The notes: generated by a model from the letters alone, not told the origin. Shown: positions 1 through 8,877, numbered from the stretch's first letter. The stretch: DNA of 64,000 nucleotides from CAYMPH01 sp964392365 (GCA_964392365.1 CAYMPH010000016.1:24517-88516), one strand, 5' to 3'. Numbers and translations are program-made.

Positions 1-1
1 T

Positions 2-382
2 GCTTTTTATCAGGATTTATGGACTGACATTGAAAGGAACTCCTCCACATCAACGCTGGAAATGATTAAAAGCGAAGATGCTGATTATAAAGTAATTATT
101 ATAGGCGACGCAGAAATGGCTCCGTCAGAGCTTACCTGGGCAAACGGTGCTATTGACTACTGGTACCAGAATGATATTCCGGGAATAGTATGGATGCAGC
201 GCTTTAAGGATAAATTTAAAGATGCCATATGGCTTAACCCTCTTCCAAAGCGCGCATGGGAGTATACCCATTCAATCAAAATGATCCGTGAAGTTTTTCC
301 AATGTTTGAATTAACACTGGACGGCCTTGATGAGGGAGTCAAATACCTCATGACCGGAAAATGTTCATTATATAACAGATAA
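2..382 (+). CDS. VWA/CoxE-like protein, 3' part only
   Basis: The reading frame is open from the left edge of the window, so only the C-terminal ~126 residues are present. The readable part contains GDAEMAPSEL, then a conserved block with WLNPLPKRAW, a T-SI-I pair and a final LT-DGL-GV-YL segment. That pattern is typical of the C-terminus of von Willebrand factor A domain proteins of the CoxE-like group. In that family the domain follows a MIDAS-type metal site, which would lie outside the window; partners are often MoxR-type AAA+ ATPases. The next gene starts 14 nt downstream on the same strand, so the two are probably co-transcribed. Seen: the frame and the motifs. Inferred: the family. Confidence 0.7.
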   Translation, partial: AFYQDLWTDIERNSSTSTLEMIKSEDADYKVIIIGDAEMAPSELTWANGAIDYWYQNDIPGIVWMQRFKDKFKDAIWLNPLPKRAWEYTHSIKMIREVFPMFELTLDGLDEGVKYLMTGKCSLYNR

Positions 383-396
383 TGAAATAAAATCTC

Positions 397-2436
397 ATGG
401 AAAATTATTACAAAACACTCCTCTACTCTCTGCCTGAAATAGTATATCAGGTTGATATAGATGGAAAATTCATCTATGTCAATGACTCCATAAGCCAGCT
501 TGGATATACACCTGTAGATCTGATTGGAAAACACTTCACTGCAATTATATCAGAAGAATATCATTCCTCTCTGGATCGGGAACTTTTTATGTTTGGAAAA
601 GATCCGGCTATCCCTATTACCCCTGCTCCAAGTTTTTTCAATGAGCGGAGAACCGGAGGAAGAATTACCCGCAATCTGAAAGTTAGACTGAAGTGCGGAA
701 ATACCTCGAATGGAGAAGAGAGTCTTTTTATCGACGGAGAGGTATTTGCCACAGGCCTGTATGAAACACAGGAGCATGGCGGAAATTTTGTCGGCACAAT
801 AGGAATCATCCGTGAACTCTCAGGAGATGCTGAGCAGGAAAAAACTATAATGAGAATCGAGCGCTTTTACAGGCTTCTGATAGACAACTCACTTGATGTA
901 ATTACAATTCTTGCGCATGACGGCATGGTATTATTTATGAGTAATTCCATAGAACGCAATCTGGGTCTGACTCCAATGAATTACATCGGTGAAAATATAA
1001 ATGAATTTACTCATCCGGACGACCATGAATTCATTAAAAATACATTTGATAATGGTCATGTTTATTCAGGAACAACTCCTCGAATAGAATTCCGTTACAG
1101 TCATGCTGACAGTTCCTGGCACTACTTCGAGACTTCTTTCATCAGAATCATGGATGAAGAAAAAAGACATGTCATGTGCTATATTCTTCATTCAATGGAC
1201 ATTACGCGGAGAAGGATCGCAGAAATTTCACTTGCCAACCGTGAGCGTATTTACCGACAGCTGCTGCGGACATCACCTGATGCAATTGCCCTTTTTGATA
1301 AAGAAGGGGACCTGATACTTTCAAATGATAAAGCAGCAGAAATTACAGGCATGCTGCGGGAAGATCTTATAGGCATAAACTATCTTACTTTTATCCATGG
1401 CAATGATAGGGATGGAGCGCTTAGAATAAGAAAAAAGATTCTTAATGAAGGAATAATCCGCGATTTCCAGTTTATACTTATCCGGCCGGATGGGAAAAAA
1501 GTTCCTGTGGAAATGAGCATATCAGCAATAAAAAATGAAAGCGGAAAACTGGAAGGTTATATCGCAGTATTCCGCGACATCACAGAGAGAAAAGCTGCTG
1601 AGGAGGAAAGACTGCAGCTCAGGTCTGACCTTGAAAAAGAAAGAAATCTGCTGATGGAAAGAAACAATGTAATAGAAAAAGACCTGGTCATGGCACGCAA
1701 AATTCTCATGAACCTCATACCATCGTCGTGTTTTTTTCCCGGAATCGCTTATTATTTCAGGCCAATGGATATCATAGGCGGAGATTTTTACGACTTTATC
1801 CAGTTCAGAGACAAAGAAAAAATAGGGATTTTCATTTGCGATGTTTCAGGACACGGACTTCCCTCGGCTTTTATCACATCCATGATCAAGACCACAATCG
1901 ATCAGTCAGGCCATGTCCGCGAAAATCCTGCAATGCTACTGTCGCTGCTCAATGACATGCTGATCCCTGTCAGCAATGAAAAATTCGTAACGGCCTTTTA
2001 TGCAATCTATGACGGCAACACCCGCTCTCTAACATATGCTAGAGCAGGCCATAACAACCCGTTCCGTATAAATGGATCATCAGTAACAATGATCAGGTCC
2101 GGTAAAAAATGCATTCCTCTGGGTATATTTCCGAATATGTATCTCAAGGAAATAAATAAAGAATACAATAATGAAATTCAGCCCCTTGAACAGGGTGAAA
2201 AAATTTTATTCTATACGGACGGACTGACAGAAACAAGGAAAATGAGCAGTACAGCTCCCGGTTTTATCCCGAACCATACAGATTATGAATCATCCGGGCT
2301 AATTGATGCCATTAAGGATAATTCTCATCTTGAAGTGCAGCCTTTTATAGACAGGATTATTTCTCTGCTCGACAAATTCCGCGACTCTGATTCTATCGAA
2401 GATGACCTGTGCCTGATCTGCCTTGAAATCAAATAG
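397..2436 (+). CDS. PAS-PAS-PAS-SpoIIE serine phosphatase
   Basis: A 679-residue cytoplasmic signalling protein. Three PAS-type sensor domains lie at about residues 3-140, 152-275 and 283-400. A helical, probably coiled-coil, linker (~400-440) follows, then a PP2C/SpoIIE phosphatase domain to the C-terminus. Phosphatase metal motifs are visible: GGDFYDF (~461), DVSGHGLP (~481), YTDGLTE (~606) and a terminal DDLCL (~668). RsbU/SpoIIE-type enzymes dephosphorylate STAS-domain anti-anti-sigma proteins in partner-switching pathways. No STAS gene is adjacent, but an RsbW-like ATPase domain occurs in the protein starting at 10772. There are no membrane segments. The start is the first ATG after the VWA gene; no strong ribosome binding site is visible. 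Confidence 0.9.
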   Translation: MENYYKTLLYSLPEIVYQVDIDGKFIYVNDSISQLGYTPVDLIGKHFTAIISEEYHSSLDRELFMFGKDPAIPITPAPSFFNERRTGGRITRNLKVRLKCGNTSNGEESLFIDGEVFATGLYETQEHGGNFVGTIGIIRELSGDAEQEKTIMRIERFYRLLIDNSLDVITILAHDGMVLFMSNSIERNLGLTPMNYIGENINEFTHPDDHEFIKNTFDNGHVYSGTTPRIEFRYSHADSSWHYFETSFIRIMDEEKRHVMCYILHSMDITRRRIAEISLANRERIYRQLLRTSPDAIALFDKEGDLILSNDKAAEITGMLREDLIGINYLTFIHGNDRDGALRIRKKILNEGIIRDFQFILIRPDGKKVPVEMSISAIKNESGKLEGYIAVFRDITERKAAEEERLQLRSDLEKERNLLMERNNVIEKDLVMARKILMNLIPSSCFFPGIAYYFRPMDIIGGDFYDFIQFRDKEKIGIFICDVSGHGLPSAFITSMIKTTIDQSGHVRENPAMLLSLLNDMLIPVSNEKFVTAFYAIYDGNTRSLTYARAGHNNPFRINGSSVTMIRSGKKCIPLGIFPNMYLKEINKEYNNEIQPLEQGEKILFYTDGLTETRKMSSTAPGFIPNHTDYESSGLIDAIKDNSHLEVQPFIDRIISLLDKFRDSDSIEDDLCLICLEIK

Positions 2437-2439
2437 CTA

Positions 2440-2490
2440 AATACAACTATTATTCTTGACACATTTCCTAATTTAAATCCCACTTATATA
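2440..2490 (+). promoter_or_regulatory. promoter region with ATTCTTGACA -35 block
   Basis: ATTCTTGACA (TTGACA at 2456-2461) is preceded by CAACTATT, closely matching the blocks at 56216 and 62724. The -10 is not obvious: TATATA at 2485-2490 is 23 nt away and a 17-nt spacer lands on CCCACT. Lies directly before the VWA/barrel gene. Confidence 0.5.
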
Positions 2491-2511
2491 AATTTAAATA
2501 GGAAATAAATT

Positions 2512-3948
2512 TTGAATAAAATAATTATCTTACTCTTTTCTGCTATTACTTTATTAACTACGTCAATTTATGCTCAGGAGCGCGCTGATATAATTATCAA
2601 TATTGATCAGAGTAAAAGCATTTTAAATAATCTTCCTGCGATAAAAATGTACATTAAAGATTCAATATTCAAAAAAGTAGTAAGGCCTGACGACATGGTC
2701 TACATATACTCGTTTGATGAAAAATTCCATCGCCGTGCTGTTCTGAAGGGTAATGTCAGTTCACAAAAAATCGATGAAGCTCTAAATGAAATCAAGGCTG
2801 TCGGAGAATTTACAGACCTTGTGAATTCAGTTGTCAGCATGACTGATCTTATCGGGAGCGTGGATAAAACCAATAAAAAAAAGATCATTTTCTTTTTAAC
2901 AGACGGAATAAATGATCCCCCGCCCAACAGTCCTTATACTGAAGGCATTAACCATGAATTTTTTAAAAAATCAAAACAGATTATTAAAAAAGAAGGCTGG
3001 TCTACTTTCATTGTCGGAATCGGCGGAAGTACTGACGCTGGTAAAATAGCGAAAGAGTTGAATGCCGAAAAAATCGAGCTGAATGAAACAGTTTCTGTTG
3101 AAATAATGGATAAAGGATTAACAAAAAAATTACAATTCGCCAGAGAGGAAATCGAGCAAACCGGTTCTTCAAAAAAAATTGAAAATAAAACACGCTTTAC
3201 TTTAGGCGCTTTTTACAGATATGGATGGTGCCTGGGATTGAAAAGACCCGAGTTCGATACAGGAGTTCAGTGGAATTCTCCAACTACTCTCAAATCAGTT
3301 ATAGACTATCTGCAGGTACATGAAGCGATTATTCACGTTGGATATCAATTGGGGAATAATTTTTCTCTCATCGGACGCGCCAAATATATGTATATCCAGA
3401 ATTCAAAAACCATCGAGCAGAGCACCCGTTTTGTAAATGATGATTATAATTTACATTATCAATATGTAAATAATGACGGATTTCATGACAGTTCGTTCAA
3501 TGGATTCGGTATTCAGGCAGGAATCCTCTATGAAATGTTTCCCAAAAAAAATTCTCCGTATTTTTCAATTTCAGCTGGATATTCATTTTACAAACTGCAG
3601 GGAGATTATATCAGCACTCATAAGGATATTATCACTGATGGTTCCCTTACAAATTATTATAATTATACGCTTAGCTCTACGGAATTCTCCCATATGTTTT
3701 CACTTGAACTTGAGTTTGGATGGATATTCTATGTGTCCAATATAATCGGTATTACAATTGGATTAGGTGTTGAAATCCCGATAATGGCATCTTTGTACAG
3801 CAATGTTGAAATTAAAAACACATACGCGCTGAATATGGCAACGTTGAATTACCAGTTCTATGATTATATCGATAGAAGAAAAAATACATTCGAAGGTAAT
3901 TTCCCGCCGGTTATATACATTCAGTTAGGAGTACTATTCCGATTGTAA
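2512..3948 (+). CDS. exported VWA domain fused to outer-membrane beta-barrel
   Basis: 478 residues beginning with a TTG codon behind an AGGAAA ribosome binding site. A signal peptide (residues 1-21, cleavage after IYA) is followed by a VWA domain at ~25-210 with a MIDAS-like DQSKS (32-36) and a second acidic loop in FLTDGIND (~127). The remaining ~260 residues alternate aromatic and polar strands (for example FTLGAFYRYGW and FSLIGRAKYMY) and end in an aromatic-rich strand LGVLFRL. This looks like an 8- to 12-stranded outer-membrane barrel of the OmpA-N/porin-like class. Inference: a periplasmic metal-dependent adhesion module anchored by its own barrel. The function is unknown. It has its own promoter and ends 10 nt before the convergent ACBP gene. 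Confidence 0.7.
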   Translation: MNKIIILLFSAITLLTTSIYAQERADIIINIDQSKSILNNLPAIKMYIKDSIFKKVVRPDDMVYIYSFDEKFHRRAVLKGNVSSQKIDEALNEIKAVGEFTDLVNSVVSMTDLIGSVDKTNKKKIIFFLTDGINDPPPNSPYTEGINHEFFKKSKQIIKKEGWSTFIVGIGGSTDAGKIAKELNAEKIELNETVSVEIMDKGLTKKLQFAREEIEQTGSSKKIENKTRFTLGAFYRYGWCLGLKRPEFDTGVQWNSPTTLKSVIDYLQVHEAIIHVGYQLGNNFSLIGRAKYMYIQNSKTIEQSTRFVNDDYNLHYQYVNNDGFHDSSFNGFGIQAGILYEMFPKKNSPYFSISAGYSFYKLQGDYISTHKDIITDGSLTNYYNYTLSSTEFSHMFSLELEFGWIFYVSNIIGITIGLGVEIPIMASLYSNVEIKNTYALNMATLNYQFYDYIDRRKNTFEGNFPPVIYIQLGVLFRL

Positions 3949-3957
3949 TAAAAAAAA

Positions 3958-4215
3958 CTATTTGCTCTGGCTTTCAACAACTGAAATGTAATCCTGCATA
4001 GCTTTATCTTTGGAACTACCAATCAGCTTTGACCACGCGTCAAATTTTGCCTGCCCTACAGGATCAGTGAATCCCGGCCGTTTGCCTGTGCAGTCACCGG
4101 AAGAAGCCTGCTTAAAAAGTGCATAAAGGCTGAGCATGGTTGCTGTATCAGGCTTTTTAGGAAGTTTCTGAACATCCAGCAATGCTTTATCGAATTGTGC
4201 TTTAAGGTCGGACAT
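3958..4215 (-). CDS. acyl-CoA-binding protein (ACBP)
   Basis: An 85-residue protein, the normal length of the family. The diagnostic core is YALFKQASSGDC (31-42), then GKRPGF, D-GQAK-DAW (51-61) and SKDKAM-DYI. These supply the Tyr and Lys residues that hold the acyl-CoA 3'-phosphate and adenine in characterised ACBPs. It binds medium- and long-chain acyl-CoA esters in the cytosol as a buffer and carrier. ACBP is near-universal in eukaryotes and patchy in bacteria. The start is supported by AAGGAG seven bases upstream. Nearby acyl-CoA genes (VOC/epimerase-like at 4428, crotonase at 5613) fit the role, but the orientation is independent, so this is not an operon. Confidence 0.93.
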   Translation of the reverse strand: MSDLKAQFDKALLDVQKLPKKPDTATMLSLYALFKQASSGDCTGKRPGFTDPVGQAKFDAWSKLIGSSKDKAMQDYISVVESQSK

Positions 4216-4427
4216 TTGACGGCTCCTTGGAGATAATATTTAATTATTGAAATATCATTTTATGAAATAATTTCAAACTGCAATAACTATCATTAAACTG
4301 AAAATATCAATCATTTTTTATATTGATAGATTTTTTAATATAATTATTTTGTGATAATTAATCTCTTATTATCGGCACTATCAGCAGAAAACTTTAGATA
4401 AAAAAAACACCTGTTCCGGAGGAATCC

Positions 4428-4997
4428 ATGATAACAAGAATTGACCACGTTGCAATAGCAGTAAGCGATTACAAAGCTGCATACGATTTCTTCTCTAAAA
4501 TACTGGGTGCAGTTCCCGGATCACACGCTTCCCACGATAATATGAAATACCTCTGGCAGAACATGAGCTTAGGCGACCTGACTAGACTTGAGCTTCTGAC
4601 ACCCACAGGAAAAGGCAGCTTCCTTGATAATTTCTTAAAGGATAAAGCAGGGGGTGTTCATCACATTACTATGCAGACACCGGACATTCTTAATGCACGT
4701 AAAATGCTTGAAAAAAACAAAATCCCCTATTTCGGATTTAAAGATTACGGCAATATATGGAAGGAGCTGTTTATCCATCCGCGCGATGCATTCGGAGTAT
4801 TGATTCAGATTGCTGAATTTACTCCTGATGAATGGATTTCTCCTGAAACAAAAATGCCCTCAGGAAAAAATTATATTATAACAAAGAATAACAACGGATG
4901 CACTGTCACATTCCCGCATCCGGGCGGCGGTAAAGTAAATATTGAACTCAATAAAGAGGAAATGAAAAATCTTGCTGCTGATATTAATGAATTATGA
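4428..4997 (+). CDS. VOC-family protein, methylmalonyl-CoA epimerase-like
   Basis: 189 residues with a vicinal-oxygen-chelate fold. The N-terminal strand IDHVAIAV carries the first metal ligand His7; LELL (Glu55) and VHHIT (His78/79) follow. The fourth position in VLIQIAEF holds Gln127 where epimerases usually have Glu, although Glu130 is close by. The length and the GGVHHI motif are most like methylmalonyl-CoA/ethylmalonyl-CoA epimerases and glyoxalase I relatives. A C-terminal extension of about 50 residues (from ~132) follows the single VOC unit. A strong GGAGG ribosome binding site lies just upstream of the ATG. Substrate uncertain; acyl-CoA chemistry would fit the neighbours. Confidence 0.7.
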   Translation: MITRIDHVAIAVSDYKAAYDFFSKILGAVPGSHASHDNMKYLWQNMSLGDLTRLELLTPTGKGSFLDNFLKDKAGGVHHITMQTPDILNARKMLEKNKIPYFGFKDYGNIWKELFIHPRDAFGVLIQIAEFTPDEWISPETKMPSGKNYIITKNNNGCTVTFPHPGGGKVNIELNKEEMKNLAADINEL

Positions 4998-5051
4998 TAT
5001 TAAAAATTCCCCCCGTCCCCCAGAGAGGACGAGTAGAATGAAAAAAATATG

Positions 5052-5222
5052 GAACACGGATGACACGGATTTTAAAAGTTTAAAAAAATTTTTTGGGTTC
5101 CTTCTTTATAATATTTATTCCTCTAAAGTTTATATACTTTTCAAAAAATGTTTTAAATATCTTCCATGAATTATAAATCCTTTAATCCGTGACCATCCTG
5201 AAAATCCGTGTCATCCGTGTTC
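5052..5222. repeat. MITE-like element, copy 1 (22-bp perfect inverted repeats)
   Basis: Arms at 5052-5073 and 5201-5222 are exact reverse complements (GAACACGGATGACACGG core). The reverse-complemented element also matches copy 2 (21195-21358) in the subterminal TCACGGAT sequence. The 127-bp interior is AT-rich without a credible gene. It fills most of the 344-bp gap between 4997 and 5342. Confidence 0.8.
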
Positions 5223-5341
5223 AATTCCTTATTTTTAAAATGTAAAATATACTAAATTAATAGACACATGCTTAATTATTCAGTATATTAAACGATAAAC
5301 AATCAATAGATGATATTTACTATAATCCTATGGAGAATACA

Positions 5342-5596
5342 ATGTCAGATTCCAGCAGCGAAAACAAACCGTTCTGCCCGGGAAGCGTGAATATCCGCAC
5401 TCCTGAACTCAGCCTGAAAAAATGTCCTGAATGCGGAGCTGATATAGAATTATTCTCAAATGAAACCTCAACCGGATGCACAGCCTGCGGGTTTACAGTT
5501 TACAATGACATCAACTCATGCATAAGATGGTGCAGATATGCGGAACAATGCGTTGGTGCAGATAAAGTAAAAGAATTCAATTTAACAGAAAAATAA
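5342..5596 (+). CDS. small cysteine-rich zinc-ribbon-like protein
   Basis: 84 residues from the ATG at 5342, which has GGAG six bases upstream; an ATG 12 nt earlier overlaps that ribosome binding site and is less likely. Two CPxCG/CxxCG knuckles (CPECG and CTACG) form a probable zinc ribbon. A second cysteine set follows, C-IRWC-YAEQC, with spacing suggestive of another metal or Fe-S site. Similar small proteins with a C-x-WC-x-A-x-x-C tail occur in anaerobes, but I do not know a demonstrated function. No signal peptide or membrane segment. It converges with the crotonase gene, separated by 16 nt. TATAAT at 5321-5326 lies very close to the start and may be the -10 box. Confidence 0.7.
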   Translation: MSDSSSENKPFCPGSVNIRTPELSLKKCPECGADIELFSNETSTGCTACGFTVYNDINSCIRWCRYAEQCVGADKVKEFNLTEK

Positions 5597-5612
5597 TAAT
5601 AATAAATTGCGG

Positions 5613-6368
5613 CTATACAACTCCCATTTTAAGCATCAGCTTCCAGAATTTGTCAATTATATAATCGAAAGCAGCTTCATCATCGCGATTGATTACATCA
5701 ATAACCGGCTGGCTCCACTTTATACGGTCTTTAATAATTTTATTGAAAAGCTCATCGCTTGCTGAGATCTCTCCTGCACGGGCAAGAGCATCTGTCATTA
5801 CAGCCTCTCTGCTTATGCAGGCACGGTCAATTATCTTTTTATCAAGAAGCTCAGACGCAGTAACCTTTTTTGCAGTTGGTATCATGACTTCTTTTATGAA
5901 TGGATCGTAATGCACATCCATAAGTTTCAAACCGCTTGGAGTGAACGCATCAGTTAAATCCATCTCGGCTTCCGGCAGGCAGAAGTAACCCCTGTCTGAA
6001 CGCATAAAACGAAAATCGCAATGAAGCGCCATCATCACGCCATTGCCGAAAGCATGTCCTGTAATTGCTGCGATGGTTACTACAGGAATTGTCAGCAGAC
6101 GAAGAAAAATTGAACGTGTGCCTTCAACAAAAAAATCTTTCAGTGCAGCCCGGTTTTTTGCTTTGTACTGTTCCATTATCCATGGTATATCAAGACCGAT
6201 ACACCAGTTCTTTTCATGATTCGATGCCAGCACAACACAGCGGATACTGCTGTCAGAAATTATTTGATCTAAAGCAGCTGTTAATTTTTTTACAACTGCC
6301 GGATTATGAACATGATCTATATATAAAACTGCAGTGCGATAATCGTTACCAGCCTTTTCCCAGATCAT
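5613..6368 (-). CDS. enoyl-CoA hydratase/isomerase (crotonase) family protein
   Basis: 251 residues, the standard length for a single-domain crotonase. The two oxyanion-hole segments are NWCIGLD (54-60) and TGHAFGNG (103-110). The latter has GNG rather than GGG/GAG. LPEAEMDL (131-138) supplies acidic residues at the position used by isomerases and hydratases of the family. The overall pattern is closest to the delta3,delta2-enoyl-CoA isomerase (PECI-like) branch, so isomerase activity on unsaturated fatty acyl-CoA is more likely than hydratase; this is inference. Cytoplasmic. AGGAGT six bases before the ATG supports the start. Single-gene unit between the Cys-rich gene and the lipocalin-like gene. 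Confidence 0.8.
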   Translation of the reverse strand: MIWEKAGNDYRTAVLYIDHVHNPAVVKKLTAALDQIISDSSIRCVVLASNHEKNWCIGLDIPWIMEQYKAKNRAALKDFFVEGTRSIFLRLLTIPVVTIAAITGHAFGNGVMMALHCDFRFMRSDRGYFCLPEAEMDLTDAFTPSGLKLMDVHYDPFIKEVMIPTAKKVTASELLDKKIIDRACISREAVMTDALARAGEISASDELFNKIIKDRIKWSQPVIDVINRDDEAAFDYIIDKFWKLMLKMGVV

Positions 6369-6422
6369 TGGAACACTCCTATATGTAAAGTTAAGAAAAC
6401 ATCAAAGCTGACAGGACAAGAG

Positions 6423-7199
6423 CTACTTTTTTCCCGCACTGTCATCTTTATCAGTATCTATTCCTTCTTCCGCTTCAGGAGAAACTTCTGATGATATTTT
6501 TATCATAACCAGATAAAAATTATCTTTACCGCCCATAGTCATTATTTTATCATTTTCTGAAAATACTGCTTCGGTAATTTCCTCGCGTCCATTTTTTTCA
6601 ATAATAGTCAGCTTTCCTTTTTCGCTGACAGTCCATTGAGCTTTCTCTTTATCCAGCTTATCGTCTGTTTTTGCCTCCAGAATAACCGTGCCGTCAGATT
6701 TGAATTTGAAAATTATACTCTCGTTTTCTTTTAGCGGAGCAGTAACACCATTACCTATAGTTTTTACTACTTTCCATGTCCCTAAAAATTTTCCTATTAA
6801 AACAGGATATACTTTGTTCTCAACTACAGCCCGCTTTAAAATCATGGAAGAACCCGGACTGATATTAAGAACAAAAACCGTATTATTTTCAGACAGATTA
6901 AATTTAAAATGCTCCTTACCTCCGTTTTTATCAGTAAACACAAGAGCATCTGTTTCCAATTCCCAGGTAAATTCCTCCCTTTTTTCCATTGAGCCTTTTA
7001 CAAGATAAAGAATTGCGCTATCATCATTTTTGAATTCAAAAAATCCTGAATCCTTTGCTGTCATTTCAACTTTTTTCCCGCCTTCAGTACCGCCTGTAAG
7101 AATCCATTTGCCTATAAATACATCACGGGATGTCTCAGCATACGAGATGCCAGTAGTTATTATAATCGAGAGCAGCACACCAGTAAGTATTTTTTTCAT
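6423..7199 (-). CDS. exported protein with two lipocalin-like repeats
   Basis: 258 residues with an N-terminal signal peptide (MKKILTGVLLSIIITTGISYA). Two similar ~95-residue units follow, each beginning with F-GKW/F-GTW and continuing with strand-rich sequence ending in a Glu/Asn-D-turn. The units are FIGKWILTGG (from ~29) and FLGTWKVVKT (from ~139). This G-x-W start and beta-rich pattern is typical of lipocalin-like (DUF4488/DUF5004-type) envelope proteins. The C-terminal ~25 residues are acidic and probably disordered. Probably co-transcribed with the FecR-domain lipoprotein 33 nt upstream (7233-8192). Ligand unknown. GAGG lies before the ATG. Confidence 0.6.
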   Translation of the reverse strand: MKKILTGVLLSIIITTGISYAETSRDVFIGKWILTGGTEGGKKVEMTAKDSGFFEFKNDDSAILYLVKGSMEKREEFTWELETDALVFTDKNGGKEHFKFNLSENNTVFVLNISPGSSMILKRAVVENKVYPVLIGKFLGTWKVVKTIGNGVTAPLKENESIIFKFKSDGTVILEAKTDDKLDKEKAQWTVSEKGKLTIIEKNGREEITEAVFSENDKIMTMGGKDNFYLVMIKISSEVSPEAEEGIDTDKDDSAGKK

Positions 7200-7232
7200 G
7201 GCATCCTCTTTTTATATTAAGAATATCTGCAG

Positions 7233-8192
7233 CTATCTTACAACAGTAAATGTTGTCTTCTTGTCTATATTATTGCTTCTGCCGAAATGCGCCCTGATCT
7301 CATATATACCCGGCTGTAAATTCAATCCTTTGAAAGTAACCCTGCCGTTTTTATTTCCATAAGTCCAGTCGAATGCAATATGACTGCCTCCCGGAGCAGC
7401 TAAAGTCGCAATTGATACCCAGGCATTTCTGTTATCCGGCATGTTGATATAATCAACATTAACCGGTTCAGACGATCTGAAGGCAATCTTTGTTGTCTTG
7501 AGAACCAAAGCGGAAGCACCGGTTGAAATATTCTGTGTCTCTTTTTTCCCGGTTTCCTTATCTATTATACGTGGAGACATCTCCTCAACTTTCTGAAATT
7601 CCTTTTTCTCTTCTTTTGATATAGGCCTTGTTTTAATCTTTTCAGCAACTACAGCAGCACTGCCTTTATCTATAATTTTTTCTTCATCCTTTCCGGAATC
7701 AGAAGATTTTTTAACAAGGATTTTGCCGTCATTTACAGCAACAACAGTCTGCTTATCTGTTGCATAAACGCTGTAGACCGTTCCTCTTACAGCAGCAGTA
7801 GTTGTTTTGGTATACATAGTGTGTGATGCGCCTTTTTCGAGCTTCAGAATTTTTGAAAATACCTTGCCCTGCTCGAGAAAAAATTCCTTGCCCGAATCAA
7901 GAGAGGATATTTTCAGGCTGGATTTTTCCAGAATATTAACCATAGATGAATTGCCTATCTGTATGGATACAAACGAGCCTGCGCCGGTTTTAACAATATC
8001 GTTTTTTTCAAGTATATCTTTTACCCTGAGCTGTTTCGGTTTTTCACCTGATTTAATAAGTTCCACTTTTCCTATCACTGCAGCGACAACAGCCATATTA
8101 TCTGCTTTTTTTCCACAAGAGGTACTTGAAATAATCATTAATGTAAAAATCCAAATGGACATTAATGATATGAATCTGTTTTGTGTGTTCAT
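7233..8192 (-). CDS. FecR-domain lipoprotein with C-terminal Ig-like domain
   Basis: 319 residues. A lipoprotein signal ends in SSTSC with Cys26 as the lipidation site. Residues ~35-155 form a FecR domain (VVAAVIGKVELI, then GD-like KNDIVKTGAGSFVSIQ and AVRGTVYSVYATD). It is the periplasmic sugar-binding-like fold found in FecR anti-sigma regulators and in many stand-alone envelope proteins. No cytoplasmic anti-sigma segment precedes it and no ECF sigma gene is adjacent. A Lys/Glu-rich linker leads to a ~85-residue C-terminal beta domain (TKIAFRSSEPVNVDY to the end) resembling Ig-like ligand modules. GAGGAAACC precedes the ATG. First gene of a two-gene unit with the lipocalin-like gene. Confidence 0.7.
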   Translation of the reverse strand: MNTQNRFISLMSIWIFTLMIISSTSCGKKADNMAVVAAVIGKVELIKSGEKPKQLRVKDILEKNDIVKTGAGSFVSIQIGNSSMVNILEKSSLKISSLDSGKEFFLEQGKVFSKILKLEKGASHTMYTKTTTAAVRGTVYSVYATDKQTVVAVNDGKILVKKSSDSGKDEEKIIDKGSAAVVAEKIKTRPISKEEKKEFQKVEEMSPRIIDKETGKKETQNISTGASALVLKTTKIAFRSSEPVNVDYINMPDNRNAWVSIATLAAPGGSHIAFDWTYGNKNGRVTFKGLNLQPGIYEIRAHFGRSNNIDKKTTFTVVR

Positions 8193-8312
8193 GGTTTCCT
8201 CAAATTTCCTATAGTTTTTAATTTTTAAAATAATTGATGTCAGTCTGAATGCAAACTGGATAATTCATTAGCTAAGTGTTTCCCGATAAATTTAAAAAAA
8301 TTATTACTCTTT

Positions 8313-8801
8313 TCAGGCCTTTTCCATATCCCTCAGCATCTTCTCTGCGGATTCCGGATCAATACTGTGAGATACCATGATATTAAATTCCTTTTTCAGG
8401 TAATCTTCCACTGATATCCAGCTGTCATTGTACTTCACCTGCTTATTCCAGGCGCTCATAATTATCATGTGCCCCAGTTTCTCAATTTTCTCTTTCTGCA
8501 ATATGCGGATGATATTAAAAGCTGTTACAAGCCATATCACTAAAATCGCAAAAACTCTGTTCACACCGTATATGTATACAGACACACCTGTATCCGGCGA
8601 AATAAAAGCCCCGGCCGCTGTAGCGAGCGAACAAACAGCAGTATAGATTATAATTTTCTTTTTATCGTTTAAAACAGCTGCGAATACCACCCCAGGCAGA
8701 TACAGCATGCCGTCTGCTATACCGAGCGGAGTCAGATAATCAACAAAAAGAATAAAAGGTATCCAAAGGGCAAGAATAAAATAAAAGAATTTTATTTTCA
8801 T
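8313..8801 (-). CDS. small membrane sensor-like protein, no output domain
   Basis: 162 residues with about three or four hydrophobic segments between residues 1 and 105, then a ~55-residue soluble tail. The opening (FVDYLTPLGIADGMLYLPGVVFAAVL) resembles the N-terminal membrane module of many bacterial sensor kinases, where DYLTPLG-ADGMLYLP is recurrent. Here there is no kinase or cyclase after it. The tail contains SWISVEDYLKKEFN and ends in SAEKMLRDMEKA. It could be a truncated receptor or a subunit partner. It lies between the FecR unit and the degenerate HD-GYP gene. Function unknown. Confidence 0.6.
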   Translation of the reverse strand: MKIKFFYFILALWIPFILFVDYLTPLGIADGMLYLPGVVFAAVLNDKKKIIIYTAVCSLATAAGAFISPDTGVSVYIYGVNRVFAILVIWLVTAFNIIRILQKEKIEKLGHMIIMSAWNKQVKYNDSWISVEDYLKKEFNIMVSHSIDPESAEKMLRDMEKA

Positions 8802-8877
8802 TTTTAAAATCCATCCGGAATTTTTTTCCGCAGAACTGATAAATGTAATCTTAATTTAATAATTTTTTAAAAAAAAA

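Noticed and set aside
4972..5169. 65-codon plus-strand frame after the VOC gene
   Set aside because: It lies mostly inside the MITE-like repeat, has no ribosome binding site and overlaps the 3' end of the VOC gene.
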